Source of the DNA: Icerya purchasi
Taxonomy: Eukaryota > Arthropoda > Insecta > Hemiptera > Monophlebidae
Length of the DNA stretch: 64,000 bases
NCBI GenBank assembly: GCA_039619475.1
Contig: CM077116.1
Span: forward strand, 301,858,464 to 301,922,463
Reading direction: 5' to 3'
The position numbers were made by a program, and so were the translations under genes. Shown one piece after another: positions 54,898-64,000 of the stretch (its first letter is position 1; each line of letters begins with the position of its first letter). The notes beneath the pieces were generated by a model. That model saw only the letters and a program-made list of their open reading frames with translations, made no database searches and was not told where the DNA came from.

Positions 54898-56509
54898 CAG
54901 CAATCAACGTTAATATTCGGATACGCGTAAAATTTAATAATAAATGTGAAAAAAAGAGTGGCATTCGAGTACAATTTTTGAATAAGTAACGACGAAATAT
55001 GTTTGTAGTACCTATAACGAAGGAGAAATACCCCAAAAAATTTTTAAATATTTATTTTAACTTCGTAAAACTCAAAAAAATGTAAAACATTGTCATTTAA
55101 AAAGGTAACAAAAACAATCGGATTCTTCGAAAAAGAAACAAAAAGAAAAAATCATTTAAAATTTGAAAAAAAAAAAAGGAACACTTGTTGGGTAAATCTT
55201 TTTGCTCTATTACGGCAGACATCCTTCATCGACTCAACCAATTTAGCAATTGTAGCCGGTGAAATATGTTTCCACTCGCGTAACAACACCTCTTTTAGAG
55301 CTCCTTTCTGTTAGAAATTTTATTTTCACCTACTTTTCGATCCAATATTTGCCACAAGTTTTCTGTAGAGTTCATGTCTGGTGACTGCGGGGCAGTTGTA
55401 AAGCAACCAACTGCGAGGTAGCCATAATTTATGTTTAGAGGCATTGTCTTGATAAAAAATAAAACACTTTTCTAGCCCCAAATTGATGACAACGCTTGCT
55501 TTTAAATTTTTCTTTAAAACGTTAACATACATTTCGGCATTCATGTTGCCATCAATAAATTCCAAATTTCCGCCTCCGCGTTTAACTGTAGCGTTTAAAT
55601 TACGTTTTTCTAACTCTTCTATTGATTTTCGCCACATTTTCGAACGTCTGTCACTACCGAGAACATTAAATTTACTTTCATCAGTAAATATCACCGATTT
55701 CGAATAATTGAAATCGCGCTGTTGGTTTTCTTTAGCAAAAATTTAAACGTTTTTATCGATTACGTTCATTTACGAGAGAAGTTTTCATCGAGCAGTACGC
55801 GAATTCTAACCGTTCTTCTTTTTAATGACTCGACAGATGATTCGACGGATGGTGAAGTTTCAGTTGAAAGTGTTGAAGAAATTTCGACGCGTGAATTGTA
55901 GGATTTTTCTTTACTTCCTTCCTGATGAATCGTTCTTCGCACGGTGTCAGTCTTTTCTCAGAAATAAAATCTAACCTGGCGTTCAAGATCGACTCTTTGA
56001 CAAATATCGTGTATATTGTAGTTGCTTTTTTTTAACATTCAACAATTTCGCGATTTCACGATAAGGCCTTTGCCTTTTGTGCGATTAAAATTAGTTAATT
56101 TTCGCACTTCAAAGCTCTCGTAGTTTTACCTTTTCGCCGCGACATTATGCTTTTAATCGTACTTTACGCGAAGATGACACACCTGGTGGTGACGAGCGGT
56201 TACGTAAAAGCCTTTGCGTACAGGTGTGAGTCACCTGATGATACATTGTGTCGGATAAATGAGTCATCTTCATGAAAGATAGCACATTATGAGATGGATG
56301 TCCGAATATTTTTGTTGCCTTTAAATTATGAGTTTTTTTGCAATTTTAATTTTTAGAAGATGACTGTGGTAATGTAAATTTTTTTTATTGGGTGTTCCTT
56401 CTTGGTCGTACCTACAGCAAACATATTTCGTCGTTAGTTGTTCGAAAATCGTACTGGAACACTTATTTAAGTCACGTTTATTATTGAATTTTACTAATGC
56501 TGATCACTG
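54898..56509 (-). mobile_element. Tc1-like transposon with long terminal inverted repeats and TA duplication
   Basis: The 1612-bp element is flanked by TA at 54896-54897 and 56510-56511. Its left end CAGCAATCAACGTTAATATT and its right end read inverted CAGTGATCAGCATTAGTAAA begin terminal repeats that stay alignable for about 150 bp (for example ACGACGAAATATGTTTG in both). The interior encodes a Tc1 transposase on the minus strand (55326-56145). The unoccupied target is seen at 28001-28010. Confidence 0.88.
55326..56145 (-). pseudogene. Tc1 transposase, inactive
   Basis: A start MSRRKGK lies near 56145. After frameshifts come NREIVEC-like helix-turn-helix sequence, KKNPTIHASKF and KRLNFC-like pieces. 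The well-kept C-terminal half (from 55694) reads MIFTDESKFNVLGSDRRSKM, WRKSIEELEKRNLNATVKRG, GGNLEFIDGNMNAEMYVNVL and FIFYQDNASKHK. The F-T-D-E-S (first Asp), Q-D-N-x-x-x-H (second Asp) and the following W-L catalytic region are visible, as in DD34E Tc1 enzymes. The W-G-x-x-x segment after G-G-N is deleted, and the end is truncated by stops. Confidence 0.85.
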
Positions 56510-56590
56510 TAGTTTTGTTTACATTAATAATTATACGTTAATTCGTGAATTAAAAATAATATAATTAAATTAAAGAAAAACGCTTTTATT

Positions 56591-57808
56591 ACTGAAACAA
56601 GCACACACACACCGGCTTACGTCTTAGCGAGTTCGTCAGATAGCTCGGAATTTCCCTAGTACAACCCGCGATTATGCTGTAACAAAAATTCCACATTTCC
56701 GAACTCGGTACATATGTGTACATCGCTAACCTCTCTTAAAATACGCACGCAAACTTCACAATCCTTCATCTTCCCTATATATATTTAAATTAAAAGAACC
56801 TGTTACAATTTATATACTATTACATGCGGTATTATAATTTATACCATCCGATTAATTGTAGTTGCAAAATATCCAACAAATGAAGTAAAACAAAAATCAT
56901 AGAAATTAAAAGGATTTCAATTATTAAAATATGAATTTAATGACGGGAAAGAAAATATATGAATAAATGTGTACAAAATGCTAACTTAAAATGATCAGAA
57001 AGTTATGGTTAACAAGAATTATAAAATATTTTCATGACGTAAGGGAGCGATTTCAAGATGAGATTTATTATATTCTACAAATTATAAAAACTTATAAATT
57101 TAGCGTGTAGATTTAATTTAAAAGTTGTAACTTATTAGTTATTACATACTACTTTCAATTTTATGTTTTGAAATGACTCAATTTAAAAATAATGATGATT
57201 TGAAGAAAAAAAATTGATTAATCATTTTATAAAAGGTCTTATATTTCGAAGCAATCGGGATAGATTTTAAGGAGCAAATAATGTGACGTCATAATTTGGG
57301 TCTTCATTATTTAATACCACGAGACGTTTATTGCAGATTTCTTCGCTGGGAATTGCGTTACAATCTATTTTCAGAAGTAATGACGTCACTGCATGCCGAC
57401 GTGCTTCGTTACATCATCGTATTTTTATTCAAATGGTTACATGAGTAGTGATAATTGGTTTTTTGATTTTTAAAAAAATGAATTGTAAGTTTTTTTTTAA
57501 AACTTAGAAAAATAACGAAACTTTGTTAATTCGTTTATTAAGTCGTAAATACTTATTTACAATAAATATGGTAATTTTTACATTCAAAATTAAATCGAAA
57601 TACGATTTAAAAACTTATTTCTTAAATATTAATAATAAACGATTAATACGCCCTTTTACTAGAGATTATACTCTATTAAAATATTAAAACGTAGACGCTA
57701 AATTATTTAAATCTGTTATATGTTCTATATTTATACTATAACGTTACTGCTTCGTTATATCTACCTTTCACAACAAGCGTCTGTGGGTAGCCCCATACTT
57801 TCAATCAA
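56591..57808. other. Intergenic sequence, no gene recognised
   Basis: AT-rich. Two TGACGTCA-type octamers (57285-57292 TGACGTCA and 57382-57389 TGACGTCA) occur about 100 bp apart; they may be chance. Confidence 0.4.
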
Positions 57809-58568
57809 GGCCGTGTCCACGGGGTGGGTTTTGGAGGTTAAACCGCCTCCTATGAGAACTGAAATCATTGGCGCACCCAAAGGGGGTGCCACGGGGCCAT
57901 TGCTCCCCCCAAAAAATCTTCGAAATCTTAATTTTGTTTTGTACTGTTTTGTTTTACTTAATTTTTTTTTAAAAACATACATATTTACTTTTTACTTATA
58001 TTACAAGTATAATGTTATATACTTTTAGCTAATTTTTTTAAAATAAAATTCGTATACTTATCTAATTTGTGCTTGTATTTTTTTTTTTTTTAATTTACAA
58101 ACCACAGAAATAGATAGGTACTTAGTCGAGGTGCCGAGTTACCACCCCCTAACTCATCTTCTAAATTCTAACCCCGACCAAAAAAAAATCCTGAGTGCGC
58201 CTATGACTGAAATAATTATTATAAATACACAAAAAACTGAAAAAAATCAAAAATTTAAAATAAATATTGATGATTTTTGGGGAGGCGGTTCTTACGTTTT
58301 AAAAGAAAAAAGAAAAAATTTGCTCTATATTTTTAGGTACTTCATTAATATTTTATGCAAAAATTTTTATTACGAGTATAATCAATAACATACGAAATTT
58401 TTATTAATGTTTATATAGTAATTCATTTATGTAAATTAATATATGCATCGAAATGATGGATATTCTTAATAGTATGAATATTAGTGAAAAATGTATTGTT
58501 ATTTATAGAATATGCGCAGAAAATTTTCAATCCCCCCTCCCCCCCATTCAAAATTCTGGGTACAGGCC
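57809..58568 (-). mobile_element. Dispersed repeat D, copy 4 (inverted), with a nested insertion
   Basis: Read on the minus strand it starts CCTGTACCCAGAATTTTGAA and ends CCGTGTCCACGG inverted; body as in the other D copies. A 332-bp element (57870-58201) interrupts it. Confidence 0.78.
57870..58201. mobile_element. 332-bp non-autonomous element nested in repeat D, ends GGCGCAC
   Basis: Starts GGCGCACCCAAAGGGGGTGC and ends CTGAGTGCGCC, short inverted ends. The flanks are TATGAGAACTGAAATCATT (57851-57869) and TATGACTGAAATAATT (58202-58217), an imperfect direct repeat of 16-19 bases. The uninterrupted sequence exists in the other repeat D copies. Non-coding. Confidence 0.65.
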
Positions 58569-59525
58569 TGCTTTTAATTCCCTCGTTTGTGTCACACGCG
58601 TTTTTCCATTAAGTTGAGATGATGACGTCATATTGACAATAAAATACGAGTTTACATTTAAATTATTTTATTTTAATACTTTATATTTTGAAACAACTGT
58701 TTGAATAATAATAATTAATAATAAACGTTTTTATTATTTAAATTATATTTATATTAAAATTTACTATTTGAAAAATAATAAATATGTGTACATTAAAAAT
58801 TCTATATTTCTAAACAGATTGTCAAGTTTTTCTATGAAACGAACCATTTTTCGGTATAATTATAAAGATTCTGAGTTAGTGGCGTACTCTTCATACATAA
58901 TTTAGTATGTGAAAACAAATCATGTCTTTATTTAAAATATTTAACAACATTGTAAATTTTTCTAAATATTTTAATTGGTTATTATTTAACAGCTGCTATG
59001 TATTAAGTGGATTTAATACTTTGTGTTATATTATTGGTAAAATGTAAAATTTGTAGTGTCATGTAATAAGCAGAATATTATTATGTAAAAAAAATAATTT
59101 TTACACATTATCCAGTAATTCCATGTAATGTCCAAAAGAGACTAGTCAGTCTGCGAAATATTTTAATTTATCGCTGAATAATTAAACTAATCATTTAAAC
59201 AGTTAGGTAGTATATAAGACGAAAGAAAATAAATAAATTTATTTCGTATGTCGCCCAAATGTATGATTTATAAAATATGTATACTTTGTAAAAATGTTTT
59301 GATTTTTTTTTGTTTTTTTTTTTTGTTAGTAAGTTGGGGATCCCCGCAAAGCATATTGTCCGTCTATGGATGCCCAACACGATTATCATTTATTCATAAA
59401 TATGATCACAAAACTTCTTAATATATACTTATCCTTACATACAATTACACTTGACGATCATTCCTCTTAAATATACACATATGATCGATTCTCCATCATT
59501 TGGCCATACACCATTAAAAAGTAAC
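58569..59525. other. Intergenic sequence, no gene recognised
   Basis: AT-rich; nothing coding recognised. Confidence 0.45.
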
Positions 59526-59804
59526 TTATTGTCCTTCATTAATACTTTCAATCAACCACTGCTTAATTATTAGTTTCCAACGTCTAATCTCTGTGTTCAT
59601 GAAATCTTCTAGAATTCGTACCAGCGATTTAATTAAAACTGCCTCATCCACGTTGTCTATCTTGCCATTTATACCTTTTGGTCGAGTATAGTGCACTTCC
59701 CTATGGTTCTTAGTTATTCTGCCTCTTTTCGTCGACGATAATGGAGTATTATTAATTTTATACTCCAGCAGTCGGTGATAATAAAATAACATCTTTGGGG
59801 ACAT
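59526..59804 (-). CDS. Hypothetical protein or exon, 92 aa
   Basis: An open frame on the minus strand with balanced composition: MSPKMLFYYHRLLEYKIN, then STKRGRITKNHREVHYTRPK, and GKIDNVDEAVLIKSLVRILE with DFMNTEIRRWKLIIKQW. It is basic at the N-terminal side and has two likely amphipathic helices. I do not recognise the family. It stands out from the surrounding AT-rich noise by having few homopolymeric residues, but length alone is weak evidence. It could be an exon of an unseen gene or a transposon fragment. Confidence 0.3.
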   Translation of the reverse strand: MSPKMLFYYHRLLEYKINNTPLSSTKRGRITKNHREVHYTRPKGINGKIDNVDEAVLIKSLVRILEDFMNTEIRRWKLIIKQWLIESINEGQ

Positions 59805-59934
59805 TTCTTTTTTCTCTCTTCACCAACTACTATTACTGCTATCCTGATCTTTTACAATTACATATACATTATTTACAATATATATATATATATATCACGA
59901 GTAACATATGGATAATAGGACTGACCAAAATTTT

Positions 59935-60058
59935 TCCTAGTGAGCCACAACTCCCTGAAATAAATCAACTTACCAAAAGATTACAAGATGAATCTAAAAA
60001 TCAATACAGCGTCTCGTCCATAATGAAATGGAATTCAATCGAAAAGTGTAACAAATAG
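59935..60058 (+). CDS. Possible terminal exon of unknown gene
   Basis: After a possible acceptor (GGATAATAG at 59908-59916) the frame reads IFPSEPQLPEINQLTKRLQD and ESKNQYSVSSIMKWN, ending at TAG 60056-60058. It has a coding-like composition but no recognised relative, and no polyadenylation signal follows closely. Low confidence. Confidence 0.2.
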
Positions 60059-60695
60059 CTTAGCATTGTGTGATAGTACAAAAGAAACATTGAAATTTAT
60101 GATACAATTCTATGAACAAAAAACGTTTCGTCTTTTGTTTACATTTCCATTTCTTTTGGTATAGTAAAGGACTATTATGTATTATTATACGTTAGTGTTT
60201 GATTTTGGTTATTTTCTAAAGAAATAACTATTAACCATTTGTCTACTTTTTTCGGTAACATCCACGTCACAATTTATTTTCGTTAACGTTTCGAATAGCC
60301 TCTATTTATCATCAGAACCAGACACACAATGAATCAAACACGGGAAAACCCAATAAATACATTGTTCAGTAATTTCATATAACATAAAAAAATAAACAAC
60401 AAAAAGAAAGAAAATAAGATTTCAAATTAACTTGTAATTAAATAATTAAATTTGATTAGGTAATATATGTGTGGTTGAATGAATATTAATTTTCTTTCAT
60501 ACATTGCTTAAAACAATTTAGTACTATAACATTTTTATAAAAATTAAACCAATAACAACTAAAAAATGCAATGATTAAAAATTAAAACAAACAAACATTA
60601 CTTCTAAAACACATATTTCTAGCGACGTATTCATTTCTCGAAATTAATACTGTTGCCAGAAATTTGTCCCAACAGCTTCTCAGTAATAATATAAT

Positions 60696-60964
60696 CAGGG
60701 CCGTATCTAGACCAAAATTTCGGGGGCGGGTTACGAAAATATTTTTATAACTATATATATATATACAATATTTGAACACTACAATAAAAATAAATAAAAA
60801 ATAGTCGTTTCCATAGAATTCATAAAAATTTTAATTTTCTTTTCTTTTGTCAAAAATTGAAAAGAAATAAATTTGTTCTGAATTTCAGACCATTTTATTT
60901 AAGCAGTTATGATTTCGCAAACATTTCGGGAGAGGAGGAAAACCGCCTCTCAGTAACGGCCCTG
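60696..60964 (+). mobile_element. Dispersed repeat E, copy 2: MITE with near-perfect 8-bp duplication
   Basis: Starts CAGGGCCGTATCTAGACCAA and ends CTCAGTAACGGCCCTG, so the terminal inverted repeat is CAGGGCCGT. The flanks are AATATAAT (60688-60695) and GATATAAT (60965-60972), seven of eight bases alike. The body closely matches 29911-30182. Confidence 0.8.
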
Positions 60965-61933
60965 GATATAATAATTTAGAATTTAATCGTTCTAGCTAAT
61001 GCGTGTAAACACGTTTCAGTATTACATTGCAGATTTGTTTTTCTTCATTGTAGCGAAATTCTTATAATTATTGGAAAGCTATAAACATTTATTCTAATTC
61101 AGTGCGCTTGTTTGTAACTCACACATGATGAACATTTCAAATAGATAAAAAAGACAGCTGAACCGCATAGCTCGAATTAAGAGGATTAATAAGTCTACTA
61201 TCACTAATTAAACAACTGATAAGGTTTGTCATACTGTAGATATGATTAAAGTAGCTATTCGAAAAAGAGTGGAAAATTTAAAAAAGAAAACAAAAAAAAA
61301 AGAATTATCAAAATAACTTCACTTTTTATAACCGAAAAACATTTTTTTTTTTCTATTTTGAAAAAATCTAGGGGCGTTGTCAAATTTTGAAATTGTTGGG
61401 GACGATCTCAAATTATATAAATTTGTAAGAACAAAATATTATGTACATGCACAAAAATGGCAAAACAGTGAACAACATATATCGCATAGAAGTTAAAATT
61501 ACAGTTTTCTATTAAAAATTTTGTTTTTATAAAAAATTGAATAAAAATCAAATGATGTTATATGTTCTGAAATAGTAAAGGCAAAAAGAGTCTATGCTGC
61601 AAATACAGACAAGATACAACAGTAGTGTACCCAGGATTGATCAACGATGCTTATATTGTGTTTATACAACATATACATATATATATATATAGAACTAGTG
61701 CAAATGATATTAATGTCTACAATTATGTAAATGATAATTTATATTGAAATTTTATTAAGGAGATATTAACAATAATATTGCTGATTTTTAAAATGATGCG
61801 CAAACATATTTTAAAAATCATAGGGGCGCCCCTTTTCCTCTCGAAAAGTATGTTCCTCTGCATTCTCTGCAATATATTGATTAGTTATACAACTCCAGTG
61901 CACAATGATCTGCTCAACGGGATTATATTATTC
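60965..61933. other. Intergenic sequence, no gene recognised
   Basis: AT-rich with a short (TA)n at 61676-61692. No gene found. Confidence 0.45.
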
Positions 61934-62539
61934 CAGGGGCAGATCCAGAGAGACATTTTGGAAGGGAAATTATATAATTGTGTAATATCTTATATGGTAA
62001 GCAGTAGATTTGAGAAATACCTTGTTCCATAAAGGAAATCAAAAAGCGGCCTATTTAGAAATTTAAAAATGTTCTAAAAATACATAATTATTACAATTTA
62101 ATTTAAATTTTGTTTTATTTTCAGGTGGAAAATAAAACGAAATTATAAAATAATAGTTAAAATAGTAGTTTAAAAATAGTAAGAAAGATAATATTTTTAT
62201 TAGACTTTACTTCTTTTTTATTTTTGTTAGTAATCCGATCCGAATTCTTTGTTCATGAGCAAGTAAAAAAAGTATAAATATTTCTCATTGAACTCTGTTT
62301 TCATTCACATTACAAAATAAAAATTGAAAATAAATAAGAAAGTAATAGATCGATGACAGTTACGTTTAAAATAGAATAAAAACGTAACATTAATAATTTT
62401 ATTAGAAAACGGTATTAAATATTAGTTATCAAATCTTTTATAGTATAAAGTAAGTTTCTCTGTTGCAACAGATTTTTTCATCGAAGTTTTGTTTTTTTGA
62501 AGAGGGAAATGCCTCCCTCCCCCCGTGGATCCGTCACTG
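61934..62539 (+). mobile_element. Dispersed repeat A, copy 2: hAT-like non-autonomous element
   Basis: Starts CAGGGGCAGATCCAGAGAGA and ends CCCCGTGGATCCGTCACTG, inverted ends of the CAGKGRCRGATCCA type common in hAT elements. Flanks are TATTATTC and ATTATTTA, a weak, offset match. The interior is shared with 9236-9793. Confidence 0.7.
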
Positions 62540-63566
62540 ATTATTTACATTTTGATAATCACATAACAGTTTAGCAACTCATTATCGATTGCTCAATATT
62601 TGCTATCTATCCATCATGAGGTAACTAACTCACCAAGTCAACTAAACTCTATCCCCCATCAGATCTAAACCGTTTATTACAATTTACCGAAAATAATAAA
62701 CTATTTACAGTTATTTAAATGCAATATGCCTTTTAATCCTAATACTGTGCATGGCGGCATTAATCCAGGAATAACCTGAAGCGTTAAAAACCAACAGATA
62801 TAAAGATTAAAAATTTTATCAAAAAGTAGCTGAGTTATCGTACTAGCTGTGTAAAAGTGGCTTTATGAAAAATATATTTAAAGCTTAAAAAAAAAAAAAA
62901 ATCCTATAAATATTTACATTTTTACTTATCTCATCCTTAATCCATTTTAGTTTCATTCTGTTATGTTATCTTTTCTCAAATTTTTAGTATCTGTCGAGTT
63001 TTTTGCAATGTATTTTGTCCTCTACATCACATTCATTGTAGCAGCTTTTTATTACAAGGCCATTCAATTCTTGCAATCCTTTTTCGAAAAAAAATAAATA
63101 AATTTACTTTATAATAAAGTTATATATAATATAATTCGAATTTTATTATCCCTGAAAAAATCTCATATTCTGGTGTTATTGTTAAAAAAATTAGTAACAC
63201 ATTGATAATTTCATTGTGTAATTATCAGTTATTTATGAAAAAAACACACTCCATATATTTTGATCTCTATACATTATACATACGATCAGCAATATTAATA
63301 TTCGGTCACGGCATTGTGGAACAAATGAACGCACCAAACAGATGGGAATGAGGATTCATTTGTAATTTTTCAAATGAAATAACACAAAGAAAAACCTCCT
63401 AAATACATGCAAAAAAACGAAAGAATATCATAGCTCCGGTAACAACGAACACAAAAAGTCAAAATTGGTGAGCCACATTAATATTCTGTCAACGACGGAC
63501 CGATGCATGAGTAGCAGCCCTGGGGTTTTCCTCAACGTGGGGAATGGCATTAATGCAAAGGGATAA
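62540..63566. other. Intergenic sequence, no gene recognised
   Basis: AT-rich; G+C content rises from about 63480 as the LINE ORF1 begins. Confidence 0.4.
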
Positions 63567-64000
63567 GTATGTTACCGGAGTATTCGTAGGTTGCAGAAAA
63601 GGTCCCTCGATAAAGATAATTCCTTTACTCCTATTCCCGTAATAGAAGTTAAGTTTCAGGGCTCCTTCCTTCCTTCCCACATCTGCTTCTATGATTCTTA
63701 TCGTGTTAAGGTTGAGCCTTTGATCCGTAGACCCAAATTGTGCCGCAATTGCCTTCGCTTTGGGCACTTCAGCGCTTCTTGTCGTAGCAAAACCATTTGT
63801 TCTTTGTGTGCGGGTGGTCATTCATCTTCGGAATGCACCGTTACGCAACAAAGTGGGCCTTCTTCCTATCTTTGCGTCCACTGTGGAGAGAATCATTCCG
63901 CTTTGGACCCCAACTGTCAAGTCTTTAAAGAACAAGTCAAAATTCAAAAAATAATTAGCTTGCAAAATGTCTCATATTCCGAGGCAAAAAATATCTGCCA
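63567..64000 (+). pseudogene. LINE ORF1 with three zinc knuckles, cut by the window edge
   Basis: The plus frame, open from 63567, reads SIRRLQKRSLDKDNSFTPIP, VIEVKFQGSFLPSHICFYDS, then VEPLIRRPKLCRNCLRFGHF with SASC, CSLCAGGHSSSEC and CVHCGENHSALDPNC. Three C-x2-C-x4-H-x4-C-type knuckles after a P-x-V-x-x-x-F-x-G domain are the nucleic-acid-binding ORF1 of I/Jockey-group LINEs. The frame is undamaged to the window end, so this may be a younger copy with ORF2 beyond the edge. Its 5' start was not found; the frame before 63567 contains a stop. Listed as pseudogene because the beginning seems to be missing or frameshifted. Confidence 0.82.

Larger units (their letters stand above)
54476..56590 (+). 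mobile_element. hAT-like relic (repeat F), copy 2, interrupted by a Tc1 element
   Basis: Starts CAGGCCTGGATTTAGGGGAG, shares AAAGGGGCCCCCAAGAG, GGCATCGAAAATTCTACCCA and (after the Tc1 insertion) TAGTTTTGTTTACATTAATA and AATAATATAATTAAATTA with copy 1 at 27646-28159. The right end is lost after about 56585. It contains no recognisable transposase. Confidence 0.7.

Noticed and set aside
55090..55314. 74-aa plus-strand ORF within the Tc1 element
   Set aside because: Opposite to the clear transposase frame and lysine-rich by composition only.
63489..63821. 110-aa minus-strand ORF
   Set aside because: Shadow of the plus-strand zinc-knuckle ORF1.

Overview
The window is AT-rich nuclear DNA from an animal, most probably an insect. 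It has spliced genes with GT-AG introns, an insect-like ribosomal protein L10a, a sulfate/anion transporter of the SLC26A11 type common in insects, and many degenerate retrotransposons and DNA transposons. I cannot name the order or species. There are no operons, CRISPR arrays or bacterial features.

Three host protein genes and one tRNA gene are supported. (1) Positions 1-29283, plus strand: the C-terminal part (seven exons, start outside the window) of a sodium-independent sulfate anion transporter-like gene, ending in the STAS domain; its terminal exon is not resolved. (2) A tRNA-Val(AAC) gene at 13766-13838, inside an intron of that transporter. (3) 42689-42922, minus strand: a one-exon gene for CDC26, a small subunit of the anaphase-promoting complex. 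(4) 43737-51020, plus strand: a complete five-exon gene for ribosomal protein L10a (217 aa), whose start codon is split by the first intron. CDC26 and RpL10A are divergently arranged and may share a promoter region.

Most of the rest is transposon debris. LINE remnants are of I-like type with RNase H (2.3-5.0 kb, 19.9-20.6 kb, 36.4-36.8 kb), R1-like (7.7-9.2 kb), Jockey-like (34.2-35.2 kb) and RTE/R4-like (3.6-4.7 kb, 38.0-39.2 kb), plus an ORF1 with zinc knuckles that runs off the 3' edge. There is a Penelope-like GIY-YIG tail at 0.3-0.6 kb and a Ty3/gypsy-type Gag fragment at 40.7-41.0 kb. DNA transposons are a Tc1 element with both long terminal repeats (54.9-56.5 kb), a Mutator-like element (21.7-23.7 kb), a second Mutator-like fragment and a PIF/Harbinger-like element with a MADF partner ORF (both inside RpL10A intron 4), a pogo/Tigger end (30.5-31.3 kb), hAT relics, and several short non-autonomous repeat families, some with target site duplications that can be read directly.

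The most useful observations are nested insertions whose empty sites occur elsewhere in the same window. A 181-bp hAT-type MITE lies inside a LINE copy, and the uninterrupted sequence is 170 bp away. A 1.6-kb Tc1 element lies inside a hAT-like repeat, and the uninterrupted sequence is at 28.0 kb. A broken multi-kilobase ORF at 21.6-24.9 kb belongs to a recurrent transposon-like arthropod protein family that I cannot assign to a superfamily. It is split by the Mutator element and followed directly by about 295-bp tandem repeats; it is the best candidate here for something poorly described. I found no convincing evidence of a wholly new biological system.
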